A stretch of 34,696 nucleotides of DNA from Alphaproteobacteria bacterium (GTDB lineage: Bacteria; Pseudomonadota; Alphaproteobacteria; Sphingomonadales; SMXR01): contig DAOWAS010000008.1 in NCBI GenBank assembly GCA_030634465.1, positions 1 to 34,696 on the forward strand, in the 5' to 3' direction. The notes under the pieces are model-generated. The model did no database searches. It saw only the letters and a list, made by a program, of their open reading frames with translations, and was not told the origin of the DNA. The translations under genes were made by a program, and so were the position numbers. Below, piece by piece: positions 25,338 through 34,503 of this stretch. Position 1 is the first letter of the stretch. The number at the start of each line of letters is the position of its first letter.

Positions 25338-25619
25338 AACTATACCCCTTAATTAACATTAGGTATAATTCTCTATCCGCATGTCAGTTTAGTCAATTTT
25401 AATCGCATTGTGTTTACTTCGGCCTGTATCTGGGAGATATCTGGGGACAGTATATAATTAACCCAACTCATAAAGCCCTGACAACAAAAAACACCTTTAC
25501 ACACCCTACCATCAATTGCGACTAAGACTTATTAGCAACAAGTAATGGGGGATGGGTGGCTTTGACAGGATGGTTAGATGGAAAGAGAGAGGGTAAAAAT
25601 TGCACTTAACTAAAATCGA
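25338..25619. other. Non-coding stretch with the right inverted repeat
   Basis: A 282-bp gap between the HNH and hotdog-like genes. Besides the right repeat copy and an adjoining second copy of ATCTGGGA (25429-25436), I see no gene, terminator or RNA. Confidence 0.5.
25438..25460 (-). repeat. Right copy of the perfect 23-bp inverted repeat
   Basis: Exact reverse complement of 23992-24014. Just outside the core the motif ATCTGGGA is repeated, giving tatctggga-gatatctgggga. No target-site duplication is apparent in the flanks (left ...GATAAA, right ACCCAA...). Confidence 0.85.
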
Positions 25620-26330
25620 CTAGTCGATGCTTATCCATGTGGCATAGCCGCTAGCGATGGCGTCGCCTGATGCATTATAAACCGCACTACCTGCGTAATA
25701 TTTACGACCCTCATGACCCAAGTGCCAAGCCGCAACCACGGCCTTTTCGCCTGTTTTTAGCGTGCCTGTAACCTTAACCTGCATACGGCCTAGTAGTGCT
25801 TTGCCCCTAAACGGTTGGGCGTAAAAACCCGGGCAATCGAGTGCTGAGACGATGTATAAAGGATCGATATTGCCATCATTAGCACCACCTGCTTTGGCAA
25901 AGCTTTCGTCAGGTTGCCAAGGTGCCGCCACCATGCCTTGGGCAGGTGAGCCTGCATAAGTGCCGGCGAACAACCGCAAGCCATCACCCGCGTCACGGTG
26001 CGGCCCGCAAACAAAACAGGTTGGGAAGCTGTGTTCTTCATAACACCTGAAGTTTTTTTCAGCCGCAACCGCCTCATCAAAATTTGGCGGGGTTAGAATA
26101 TCTAATTGCAAGTTGCAGGATTTAGCCTCAGCCACCAGAATGTCACCATCCATCAACTTAATGCCATCAGCATTTTTCACTAGTTGAAGTGGGGTGTCCA
26201 ACGGGGGTGGTACTCGCAGGGTTACCTCGGCACTCCACCCGAGTTCTTTAGCAAGCAAGCCAACAGTATAACCACCGTTGCCAGATTGGGCTGGGCCGCA
26301 AAAGCGGTTGTTTATTATTACTTCACTCAT
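25620..26330 (-). CDS. Hotdog-fold thioesterase-like protein
   Basis: A 236-residue protein that resembles the double-hotdog thioesterase-like group. It opens with NNRFCGPAQSGNGGYTVG, has CFVCGPHRDAGDGL in the middle and ends with a beta-rich SAVYNASGDAIASGYATW segment. There is no signal peptide. No catalytic residues can be assigned with confidence, and the substrate is unknown. It is followed by the non-coding stretch and the HNH island. Its start is close to the rnpB 3' end (26352) on the same strand. Confidence 0.6.
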   Translation of the reverse strand: MSEVIINNRFCGPAQSGNGGYTVGLLAKELGWSAEVTLRVPPPLDTPLQLVKNADGIKLMDGDILVAEAKSCNLQLDILTPPNFDEAVAAEKNFRCYEEHSFPTCFVCGPHRDAGDGLRLFAGTYAGSPAQGMVAAPWQPDESFAKAGGANDGNIDPLYIVSALDCPGFYAQPFRGKALLGRMQVKVTGTLKTGEKAVVAAWHLGHEGRKYYAGSAVYNASGDAIASGYATWISID

Positions 26331-26344
26331 TACAGCCTCACTTT

Positions 26345-26351
26345 AAAAAAA

Positions 26352-26354
<3 letters not shown>
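26345..26354 (-). terminator. T-run at the rnpB 3' end
   Basis: Eight T on the minus strand (26352-26345) immediately after the P1 helix, which can itself serve as the terminator stem. Confidence 0.55.
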
Positions 26355-26726
<372 letters not shown>

Positions 26727-26731
26727 TGCTT

Positions 26732-26760
26732 CATTTACGCTTTGTTGAAAAAATAATCAA
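26732..26760 (-). promoter_or_regulatory. rnpB promoter
   Basis: The minus strand has TTGATT (26760-26755), a 17-bp spacer and TAAATG (26737-26732). The predicted start lies about 7 bases further on, matching the 5' end of the RNase P RNA. Confidence 0.7.
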
Positions 26761-26821
26761 GTTTTGGTGAGCATCTTGAATAAAACATAAAAACAATCAA
26801 ATATAAAAAAAAGGAAAAACA

Positions 26822-27184
26822 ATGATGAACGCAGCGACAGAAGAACACATTATAGAAACGGAAGCTTTAAACAAAAAAGCCGTTGTTAAGTATAAAAATA
26901 TTATTATTGGCGTTACCGAAAATGCCCTAAAAATGAACGAGCAAGATTACGACCCTGTTATTTACATTCCACATGAAGACATAAATACCGAGCATTTAGT
27001 AGAGAGCGATTTTACCAGTTATTGCCCATATAAAGGCGAAGCCCACTATTGGCATTTAGTAAAGAACGGCAGAATTATTAAAGAAAACGTTGCGTGGCAG
27101 TACCAAAACCCCATTGCCGATGTGACTGAGATTAAAAACCATTTGTGTTTTTACAAAGATTTAATCACCCTCGATATTGAGTAG
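26822..27184 (+). CDS. DUF427 domain protein
   Basis: A 120-residue cytosolic protein of the DUF427 family. It carries the conserved core VIYIPHEDI and the signature TSYCPYKGEAHYWHL, followed by NVAWQYQNPI. Members often have no assigned function, though some are linked to nucleotidyltransferase-like folds. AAGGAAAAAC lies just before the ATG; a second ATG follows at 26825. It precedes the MATE gene by 31 bp on the same strand. Confidence 0.85.
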   Translation: MMNAATEEHIIETEALNKKAVVKYKNIIIGVTENALKMNEQDYDPVIYIPHEDINTEHLVESDFTSYCPYKGEAHYWHLVKNGRIIKENVAWQYQNPIADVTEIKNHLCFYKDLITLDIE

Positions 27185-27215
27185 TATTAAGCAAACCAAT
27201 TAGTGAAATTTATTT

Positions 27216-28568
27216 ATGACTAAAGCAAAATTTGTCAGCGGCAACACCATGCGTCATGTACTTGTCATGACCTCAACCGCCAGCATTGGTCTTGCCACAT
27301 TGTTTATGGTGGATCTGGCTGATATTTATTTTCTCAGCCTGCTAAACCAAGTTGAAATTACATCAGCCGTTGGTTTTGGCGGCACCATAGTATTTTTCAC
27401 CGCATCCATAACCATTGGCCTTATGATTGCTATGGGGGCGTTAGTGTCGCGCTCGCTTGGCGAAAAACGCATGCAAAGGGCACGGCGATATTCCACCAAT
27501 ATTGTAATTTATGGCCTTATCCTAACCAGCCTGACCAGCCTTATACTTTGGCCGTTTATTCCTAGCATTTTGACCATGCTTGGCGCCGAAGGGCAAACCC
27601 ACATTTATGCCGAGGCTTATTTGAAAATTGTTGTGGCATCCTTACCCGCCATTGGCGTGGGCATGAGCATAACTGGCATTTTACGTGGTGTAGGCGATGC
27701 CAAGCGCTCAATGTACATAACCCTGATAGGTGCCATAACTAACGCAATACTTGACCCAATTTTCATTTTTGGCTTTGACATGGGTATTGAAGGGGCAGCA
27801 TATGCCACCGTTATCAGCCGCATTGTCATGATGTTTTATGGCATTTATGTTGTGGTTAAGGTTTATGATATTATCGCACCGTTCCACCTGACCCTGTTTA
27901 AAATGCAGGTTAGTAAAATTTCCGCCATTGCCATACCTGCGGTTTTAACCAACATTGCCACCCCCATAGGTGCGGCATACATTACATATTCCATCGCCCA
28001 GTTTGGCGACAGTGCCGTGGCGGGAATGTCCATTATGGTGCGCCTGTCCCATGTTATATTTTGTGGCATTTTCGCCCTGTCTGGTGCCATTGGGCCAATT
28101 TTGGGGCAAAACCTTGGGGCGGGGAAGTTTGACCGCATCAGGTTTGTATTTAAAGACAGCTTATTGTTCATCAGTATTTATGTATTAGTGATGGCACTAA
28201 TATTATTCTTTGGGCGCATGTTCGTGGTTGATGCATTTAGGGCAACGGGCGATGCCGCTGAACTGATAATTTTTTATTGTACATGGATTGCGGCCAGCTT
28301 CTTTTTCTCTGGCGGTACATTTGTGGCCAACGCCGCGTTTAACAATCTTGGCAAGCCAATATATTCCACCCTGACAAACTTTGGCCGCGCCACCATTGGC
28401 ACTGTGCCTTTCGCCTATTACGGTGCAATGTGGTACGGAGCCAAGGGCGTGCTAGTGGGGCAAGCAGTGGGCGGCATATTATTTGGCATAATATCATTTG
28501 TTTTAGCTATTAATTATGTAAAACAACTTGAGAGTAAGTCTAAGTTAGGCCATAAATTGCGGACATAA
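27216..28568 (+). CDS. MATE family multidrug efflux transporter
   Basis: A 450-residue inner-membrane protein with about 12 hydrophobic helices arranged in two repeats. Family features are ALVSRSLGEKRMQRARRYS after the second helix, TGILRGVGDAKRSMYITLIGAITNAILDPIFIFG, and GPILGQNLGAGKFDRIR in the second half. It would export cationic drugs or metabolites in exchange for Na+ or H+. The substrate is unknown. A small lipoprotein gene follows 30 bp later. Confidence 0.92.
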   Translation: MTKAKFVSGNTMRHVLVMTSTASIGLATLFMVDLADIYFLSLLNQVEITSAVGFGGTIVFFTASITIGLMIAMGALVSRSLGEKRMQRARRYSTNIVIYGLILTSLTSLILWPFIPSILTMLGAEGQTHIYAEAYLKIVVASLPAIGVGMSITGILRGVGDAKRSMYITLIGAITNAILDPIFIFGFDMGIEGAAYATVISRIVMMFYGIYVVVKVYDIIAPFHLTLFKMQVSKISAIAIPAVLTNIATPIGAAYITYSIAQFGDSAVAGMSIMVRLSHVIFCGIFALSGAIGPILGQNLGAGKFDRIRFVFKDSLLFISIYVLVMALILFFGRMFVVDAFRATGDAAELIIFYCTWIAASFFFSGGTFVANAAFNNLGKPIYSTLTNFGRATIGTVPFAYYGAMWYGAKGVLVGQAVGGILFGIISFVLAINYVKQLESKSKLGHKLRT

Positions 28569-28598
28569 ATAATTCAGCGAAATTAAGAGAGTAAAAAA

Positions 28599-28829
28599 AT
28601 GAAAAACATACTTCCGGCAAAAACTAATATGGCCTTAATAGCTATTGCGGCTTTCACCCTCTCTAGCTGTAGCTATTTTGACACCGAACACACCATAGAG
28701 GTTGAAACGTCCCATGACCAAATAATCACTACAGGTGATCTGGTTGATAGTGTGCCTGATGGTTTGATAGGTGACACAGAAAACTCTCGCCAAACTAGCG
28801 AGCGTTTGCGTAACAACGACGAAAGCTAA
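28599..28829 (+). CDS. Small lipoprotein of unknown function
   Basis: A 76-residue protein with a lipoprotein signal (about residues 11-23) and lipobox LSSC, Cys24. The mature part is acidic and polar, without further motifs. AAGAGAG precedes the ATG. It follows the MATE gene closely and may be co-transcribed with it. I do not recognise a family. Confidence 0.6.
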   Translation: MKNILPAKTNMALIAIAAFTLSSCSYFDTEHTIEVETSHDQIITTGDLVDSVPDGLIGDTENSRQTSERLRNNDES

Positions 28830-28839
28830 ACCCTTAAAG

Positions 28840-28889
28840 CTGGTTTTCTAATCTTCAGGCCACAGGTTCAAATCCTATCTGGATCACCA
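28840..28889 (+). pseudogene. tRNA 3'-half fragment (resembles tRNA-Arg UCU)
   Basis: The sequence contains a tRNA-like anticodon loop TTTCTAA (anticodon TCT), a T-arm ACAGG-TTCAAAT-CCTAT with one mismatch, and an acceptor 3' strand CTGGATC-A-CCA. The anticodon stem is not well paired. I find no D-arm and no matching 5' acceptor strand (GATCCAG) upstream, so the tRNA is incomplete. A 3' tRNA piece ending in CCA is what element integration at a tRNA gene leaves behind, but no integrase is present in the window. Confidence 0.55.
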
Positions 28890-28985
28890 CCCGCTTACGA
28901 GTTTGAACCTTGTTCAGGATCATCTTTAGGAAACATACTGCTAGCCTAATATGTAATATCTACATATAATAATTTCTAGGAAACA

Positions 28986-29354
28986 ATGATTATGAAAACC
29001 ATATTTATTGCCATTACTGTTATTACTGTTATTACTGTTATTACTTTAGCTAGCATCAGTACACATGCTAGCGCCAGCACTGTGTTAGGCAACTGGTGTT
29101 GGACTATGATACCGAATGATGAAACTACAAATATAGACTTCTCCATAATAGTAAACGAACAGAACAAAACTTACCTATTAATTGGGAAAGAGGACACAGA
29201 GGGCGCATTGTTGCGCTCTATTGGGAGAGGCATTTACGAAAAAGTCGGCGATATTCTTGAAGAGAAGTTCCGCATTGTTCCAAACACTGGAAGCCTTGAA
29301 CTTATAGACAATTATGGATTAATTGGAACTGCACCATATGGTAAATGTGATTGA
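28986..29354 (+). CDS. Small secreted protein with a repeat-encoded signal peptide
   Basis: A 122-residue protein that I do not recognise. It has a hydrophobic signal peptide ending about STHASAS, followed by a compact domain with two Cys (WCWTM and the final GKCD) that could form a disulfide. The signal contains the repeated tripeptide VIT, encoded by tandem 9-bp units at 29013-29048. AGGA lies 5 bases before the first ATG at 28986. A second ATG at 28992 is also possible. It lies alone, downstream of the tRNA fragment. Confidence 0.55.
   Translation: MIMKTIFIAITVITVITVITLASISTHASASTVLGNWCWTMIPNDETTNIDFSIIVNEQNKTYLLIGKEDTEGALLRSIGRGIYEKVGDILEEKFRIVPNTGSLELIDNYGLIGTAPYGKCD
29013..29048 (+). 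repeat. 9-bp tandem repeat inside a signal peptide
   Basis: Unit ATTACTGTT occurs three times (29013-29039) with a fourth degenerate unit (ATTACTTTA). Each unit adds Ile-Thr-Val to the hydrophobic core, so slippage would change the core length without breaking the frame. Confidence 0.8.
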
Positions 29355-29410
29355 TAACTTATTGATATTGCCAGTATATTATGGATCTACCCCAATAGTT
29401 GCATAACATC

Positions 29411-30145
29411 TCAGCTTTGCTTTAACAACAAATCTAACTTTTGCATGGTCTGGGCATCTGCCAAACCCGAGACACCGTTTTGAAACCAGTGGCGCTGAAA
29501 TGCCGTGACACAACTGACCGTTTCTTCACCATAATCACCCGTGACATGCAAACCATAACCGAACTGTTTTAGCTTGCTTTGCAGGTCTGTAATTTCCTCA
29601 GTTGAAGAGTTAGAAGAAATATAAGTTACCCCACCAATGCCTTCATCAGGTGCAACGAACCCCACACCATTATCCGCCAACATTTGCCAGTTGAACAGCT
29701 CGCCAGGGTCGTCTTTGCGCATGAAAGCAACGTCTGAATGACCCACAACCCTGTTCCTAGGAATGCTGTACCGCGCCACAATTTCTTTTGCTAACTGCAG
29801 CACTGCCTGCATTTGAGCATCAGGAAATGCCCGATAACCCCACTCATGGCCGGGGTTTACAATTTCAATACCAATGGAAAAATCATTAACACTATCCTGC
29901 CCCGCCCAGTGGGACACACCCGCGTGCCAAGCGCGGTTTTCCTCAACCACCATCTGTATAATGTTACCATCTTCCTCAACCACATAGTGGGCGCTTACCT
30001 TTGCCTCAACGTCGGCTAATCGCTCAATGGCATCACCACCTGTTTCCATGCCAGTATAGTGCAAAACAAGCATGTCGGGGCGACACCCATTTGGGCGCGC
30101 ATCAAAATTTGGTGACAGACGTTCTGTTATTTTTAGCTTTGCCAT
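29411..30145 (-). CDS. AmiD-like N-acetylmuramoyl-L-alanine amidase
   Basis: A 244-residue zinc amidase that cleaves the MurNAc-L-Ala bond of muropeptides. The amidase 2 domain (about residues 20-160) has LHYTGMETG with the first His ligand, IGIEIVNPG, GHSDVAFMRKDDPGELFNW with the second His and the Asp ligand. The C-terminal 65 residues form a peptidoglycan-binding domain 1 (LQSKLKQFGY...TAFQRHWFQ). There is no obvious signal peptide, so it may act in the cytosol on recycled muropeptides, or be exported in another way. It is the last gene of a minus-strand series after the EamA transporter. Confidence 0.9.
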   Translation of the reverse strand: MAKLKITERLSPNFDARPNGCRPDMLVLHYTGMETGGDAIERLADVEAKVSAHYVVEEDGNIIQMVVEENRAWHAGVSHWAGQDSVNDFSIGIEIVNPGHEWGYRAFPDAQMQAVLQLAKEIVARYSIPRNRVVGHSDVAFMRKDDPGELFNWQMLADNGVGFVAPDEGIGGVTYISSNSSTEEITDLQSKLKQFGYGLHVTGDYGEETVSCVTAFQRHWFQNGVSGLADAQTMQKLDLLLKQS

Positions 30146-30167
30146 GTGCTTACTTTATATTTTCGCA

Positions 30168-31070
30168 TTACATCTTTGTATTGCCTACAGCATCTACCGA
30201 CACCTCGTTTACGGGCAAACTGGGTTTACGCATAATAATAATTCCGGCCCCAAGCAATGTTATTATTGCACCCGCAGCAACACGCAGGGTTAATTCTTCA
30301 CCCAAAAACACCACCGATGCTAACACAGCAAACACCTGTGCCAAAAGTGTTAGTGGCGAAACCATGCTAACGGGGTAGCGTTGTAATAAATAATAAATAC
30401 CGCCATGACCAATAATGGTGGCGGCAATGCCACCAAACAAAACACCACCAATTGCCTTCCAACTAACGTTTACAATATCGCCAAAATGGTCAACGCCTTC
30501 AATCATCGCCGACAATAAAAATAATATTGGAAAGCTGACCAAAGCCACCCATGCCTGCAACCTTAAGGCTGGCACACCTTTTAACTGGCGCATTAATATG
30601 GCGCCAACGGCAAAGAAAAACGCACCCAACATGCCAAGCAACAGGGCATCAACATACTCAAAAACATGGGGGTCAAAGGCCAATAACATAACCCCGCCAA
30701 ACGACAGTATAAGCCCCAAAATACGCCGCCAATGAATGTGCTCGCCCAAGAAAATAACCGCAAGCAACATGGCAAACGGCACGTTGGTAAGGGTGGCAAT
30801 AACCACTGAGGACACGTTTTCGGTTATAGCCAAAGCATAATAAATAATACCAAAATGCCCAGCGCCTAAAACCAAAGCGGCAATTATTAATGGCCTAAGG
30901 GCGGTGCCGTTTAAGCGCAAAAACGGAAATAAAAATATAAATGCCACTAAAAACCGCAACCCTGCTGAGTACAGCGCAGGCAGTTCCATAACCGAATAAC
31001 GGGCGGCAATAAAATTAAACCCCCAAATTATGGTTATGGATAGCATAAGAAGTAGATGATGAAAGCGCAT
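30168..31070 (-). CDS. EamA/DMT-family transporter
   Basis: A 300-residue inner-membrane protein with about ten hydrophobic helices in two EamA repeats. Typical features are TIIWGFNFIAARYSVMELP at the start and TNVPFAMLLAVIFLGEHIHWRRILGLILSFGGVMLL in the first repeat, with the mirror VSPLTLLAQVFAVLASVVFLGEELT in the second. It exports small metabolites such as amino acids, but the substrate is unknown. It begins 16 bp after the stop of the TerB-DnaJ gene. Confidence 0.88.
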   Translation of the reverse strand: MRFHHLLLMLSITIIWGFNFIAARYSVMELPALYSAGLRFLVAFIFLFPFLRLNGTALRPLIIAALVLGAGHFGIIYYALAITENVSSVVIATLTNVPFAMLLAVIFLGEHIHWRRILGLILSFGGVMLLAFDPHVFEYVDALLLGMLGAFFFAVGAILMRQLKGVPALRLQAWVALVSFPILFLLSAMIEGVDHFGDIVNVSWKAIGGVLFGGIAATIIGHGGIYYLLQRYPVSMVSPLTLLAQVFAVLASVVFLGEELTLRVAAGAIITLLGAGIIIMRKPSLPVNEVSVDAVGNTKM

Positions 31071-31086
31071 AGGCCCTCGCTATAAA

Positions 31087-31818
31087 TTAAATGCTTCGCT
31101 CGTTATTAATACGATCATAAGCACCATTTATAGCGGCTAGTTTTTCGTTAGCAATGTCTAAAAATTCTTCGGGCAAACCCTCAGCCATCAAGCGGTCGGG
31201 GTGGTGCTCTTTAATAAGGGCATAATATGCCTTTTTCAAATCAGCGTTACTAACATCACGCTGCACTTTCAAAATAACATATGGGTCAGCAGCGTCTTCG
31301 CCTAAATATTGTGCTTTTAATGATGCGTAGCACTCTTCAGTAAAGCCAAATATCATGGCTACATTTTTAAGAAATTTTAGCTCATCAGGATGAATAGTGC
31401 CATCAGCCTTGGCAATGTGGAACAAAGCGCCCAACAGGTCTTCCAACACTGGCTGGTTGTTTTTAAACAGGTCGGCAACTTGCTTGGCATATGTTTCATA
31501 ACCCGCAACGTCCTTGCGTGCCATGTCGAACACCCGACCAACATTTTTTGCCTCATGGGGCGGAATTTTAAAAATTTCACGAAAGGCATCAACCTCATCG
31601 CGGGTAACAACACCGTCTGCCTTTGCCATTTTGGCAGACAGGGCAATAACACCAATGGTAAAGGTTATTTTGCGGGTGGCATCCTCAGCCGCACGGCCAA
31701 CACCTGATGCCAAGCCAGTGTCCATAGCATGACCAACGCCGGCACCAAGCATGGCACCAAGTGGCCCGCCAATGGCAAAACCCGCCGCACCACCAATAAT
31801 TTTTCCCCAAATAGACAT
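31087..31818 (-). CDS. DjlA-like TerB-DnaJ co-chaperone
   Basis: A 243-residue protein. Its first 35 residues are a glycine-zipper-like segment (IGGAAGFAIGGPLGAMLGAGVGHA) that may insert in a membrane. A TerB-like helical domain (about 45-165) contains AKADGVVTRDEVDAFREIF and AKADGTIHPDEL. A C-terminal J domain has the HPD motif in KEHHPDRLMAEG, so DnaK stimulation is likely. The layout is that of DjlA. AAGGTCGGT precedes the ATG. Confidence 0.88.
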   Translation of the reverse strand: MSIWGKIIGGAAGFAIGGPLGAMLGAGVGHAMDTGLASGVGRAAEDATRKITFTIGVIALSAKMAKADGVVTRDEVDAFREIFKIPPHEAKNVGRVFDMARKDVAGYETYAKQVADLFKNNQPVLEDLLGALFHIAKADGTIHPDELKFLKNVAMIFGFTEECYASLKAQYLGEDAADPYVILKVQRDVSNADLKKAYYALIKEHHPDRLMAEGLPEEFLDIANEKLAAINGAYDRINNERSI

Positions 31819-31878
31819 ACCGACCTTTTAACACCTCATAATAGAAAATGCTAAGACAAATTCTTAACAATTCAAAAA

Positions 31879-34503
31879 TTAATAGCCAAGGTTAGGGCGC
31901 AACCACTGCTCGGCTTGGTCAAACGACACACCACTACGTTTGGCATAGTCCCTGACCTGATCTTCAGCAACCTTGCCAATACCAAAATATTGCGAACGCG
32001 GGTGCGAGAAATAAAACCCAGACACACTGGAAACTGGCATCATGGCAAAGCTTTCGGTCAGGTGAACACCTGTGGTTTGCTCAGCGTTCAACAGCTTAAA
32101 CAATAATGGTTTTTGTGAATGGTCAGGACACGCAGGGTAACCAGGTGCGGGTCTAATGCCATCATATTTTTCTTTGATAATATCTTCATTGGTTAGCTTT
32201 TCATCTGCGGCATAGCCCCAAAATTCGCGCCGCACCCGCTCGTGCATGTGTTCGGCAAATGCCTCAGCCAAACGGTCAGCCAATGCTTTTAGTAAAATAC
32301 TGTTATAGTCATCGTGGTTAGCATCAAAAATAGCCAACTGGTTTTCAATTCCTGCCCCTGCGGTTACCACAAAACCACCGAACCAATCGTCCACACCACT
32401 GTCCTTGGGGGCAATATAATCCACCAACGAATGGTTGGGGCGGCCTTCGCGTTTGCGCACTTGTTGGCGCAACATGGGAAAACGGGCTAGTTCTTCCGCG
32501 CGGGCTTCGTCTTTATATAAAACAATATCGTCATCATCACTATTAGCAGGCCAAAAACCAACTGTGGCATGGGCTGACAGCCATTTTTCAGATATAATTT
32601 TATCAAGCATGGCATTAGCATCAGCAAACAGACTACGTGCTACTTCGCCGTATTTTTCATTTTCCAAAATAGCAGGGTAATTGCCTTTTAATTCCCATGT
32701 TCTAAAAAATGGTGTCCAATCGATACGCTTACGTAGCAAGCCAAGATCATAATTTTCAATATGCTTGGTACCAATAACATTTGGGGTATGGGCTTTGTAA
32801 CCCTTCCAATTAATTTTTTGTTTGTTTGCCCGCGCCTCAGCAATAGGTTGAGACGATTTTTGCGCCCCACCTTCGTAGCGCGCTCGCACATCAGCATGGT
32901 CAGTGCGCACAGTGTCGAGAAAACCTTCTCGTTTTTCGTCGTCCATTAACGAACCAACAACCTTCACTGCCTTGGAGGCATCAAGCACATGAATAGTGCC
33001 TGCTTCATATTCAGGGGCAATTTTTAATGCTGTGTGTGGGCGCGATGTGGTGGCACCACCTATCATCAATGGAATGGTAAAACCCTGACGTTTCATTTCA
33101 GCCGCCACGGTCACCATTTCATCAAGCGAGGGGGTAATAAGACCAGACAGGCCAATAACATCTACATCTTCTTCTTTGGCGCGTTTGAGAATTTCTTGCC
33201 ACGGCACCATTACGCCAAGGTCGATAATTTCATAATTGTTACACTGTAAAACCACACCAACGATGTTTTTACCAATGTCATGTACATCGCCTTTTACCGT
33301 CGCCATAAGAATTTTACCGTTAGCTTTGGCTCCGCCCTCTTTCTCATCTTCCAAAAATGGAAGCAGATAATTTACCGCTTGTTTCATCACCCGTGCTGAT
33401 TTTACCACCTGCGGCAAAAACATTTGGCCTGAGCCAAACAGCTCACCCACCACGCCCATGCCAGTCATAAGCGGGCCTTCGATAACCTCAATAGGGCGGG
33501 CAAATTTTTGCCTGGCTTCTTCGGTGTCCTCTTCAACAAAATCGGCGATACCCTTAACCAAAGCATGGGTCAGGCGTTCTGCCACTGGCTGTTCACGCCA
33601 CAGCAAAACCTCTTCTTCTTTAACCGCGTCACTCCTGTAACTATCAGCCACCTCTAGCAAACGGTCGGTGGCATCTGGGCGGCGGTTAAGAATAACATCC
33701 TCAACCAGTTCTTTTAGGTCATCAGGAATTTCGGCATAAACCCCCAGTTGGCCTGCGTTTACAATGCCCATATCCAAGCCCGCTTTAATGGCATGATACA
33801 TAAACACACTATGCATGGCCTCACGCAGGGCATCGTTACCACGGAAAGAAAACGACACGTTTGATATGCCGCCAGACACATGACAGTGCGGCAGGTTTTT
33901 GCGAATTAAACGCGTGGCTTCAATAAAATTAACCCCGTATGGGTTGTGCTCTTCAATGCCAGTTGCCACGGCAAAAACATTGGGATCGAAAATTATATCT
34001 TCCGCAGGGAAGCCCACTTTTTTAGTTAAAATATCATAAGCACGTTTGCAAATATCGAACTTGCGCTGGGTGGTGTCGGCCTGACCTTTTTCGTCAAAGG
34101 CCATAACCACCGTTGCGGCACCAAACTGTTTGATAATTGTTGCTTGTTTTATAAACTGCTCTTCACCCTCTTTCAGGGAAATAGAGTTTACAATAGCCTT
34201 GCCCTGCACTTGTTTTAGCCCAGTGTGAATAACCTCCCACTTAGAGCTGTCTATCATAATTGGCACTTTTGAAATGTCTGGTTCTGAAGCTATTAATTTA
34301 AGGAAAGTGTCCATGGCTGAAACCGCATCAATCATGGCATCGTCCATGTTGATATCAATTATATTGGCGCCATTTTCTACCTGCTGGCGGGCAACGGTCA
34401 GGGCTTCATCGTAACGCTCTTCGGCTATCAGACGTTTAAACTTGGCTGAACCCGCAACATTGGTGCGCTCACCTATTATGGTAAATTTTGCTAATTCGCT
34501 CAT
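31879..34503 (-). CDS. metH: Cobalamin-dependent methionine synthase, folate/B12/activation part (split MetH)
   Basis: An 874-residue protein lacking the N-terminal homocysteine domain of full MetH. In order it has a pterin-binding domain ([26 protein letters not shown]), a cobalamin cap and binding domain with the axial-ligand motif [13 protein letters not shown], and an activation domain with [16 protein letters not shown], where SAM binds for reactivation. Together with the upstream protein it forms a complete enzyme that moves methyl from 5-methyl-THF to homocysteine. The ATG overlaps the upstream stop by four bases (ATGA), indicating translational coupling. Confidence 0.95.
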   Translation of the reverse strand: MSELAKFTIIGERTNVAGSAKFKRLIAEERYDEALTVARQQVENGANIIDINMDDAMIDAVSAMDTFLKLIASEPDISKVPIMIDSSKWEVIHTGLKQVQGKAIVNSISLKEGEEQFIKQATIIKQFGAATVVMAFDEKGQADTTQRKFDICKRAYDILTKKVGFPAEDIIFDPNVFAVATGIEEHNPYGVNFIEATRLIRKNLPHCHVSGGISNVSFSFRGNDALREAMHSVFMYHAIKAGLDMGIVNAGQLGVYAEIPDDLKELVEDVILNRRPDATDRLLEVADSYRSDAVKEEEVLLWREQPVAERLTHALVKGIADFVEEDTEEARQKFARPIEVIEGPLMTGMGVVGELFGSGQMFLPQVVKSARVMKQAVNYLLPFLEDEKEGGAKANGKILMATVKGDVHDIGKNIVGVVLQCNNYEIIDLGVMVPWQEILKRAKEEDVDVIGLSGLITPSLDEMVTVAAEMKRQGFTIPLMIGGATTSRPHTALKIAPEYEAGTIHVLDASKAVKVVGSLMDDEKREGFLDTVRTDHADVRARYEGGAQKSSQPIAEARANKQKINWKGYKAHTPNVIGTKHIENYDLGLLRKRIDWTPFFRTWELKGNYPAILENEKYGEVARSLFADANAMLDKIISEKWLSAHATVGFWPANSDDDDIVLYKDEARAEELARFPMLRQQVRKREGRPNHSLVDYIAPKDSGVDDWFGGFVVTAGAGIENQLAIFDANHDDYNSILLKALADRLAEAFAEHMHERVRREFWGYAADEKLTNEDIIKEKYDGIRPAPGYPACPDHSQKPLLFKLLNAEQTTGVHLTESFAMMPVSSVSGFYFSHPRSQYFGIGKVAEDQVRDYAKRSGVSFDQAEQWLRPNLGY

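Noticed and set aside
28862-28912. Inverted repeat AGGTTCAAA / TTTGAACCT around the tRNA fragment
   Set aside because: One arm is the T-loop of the tRNA fragment and there is no T-run after it; I do not call it a terminator.
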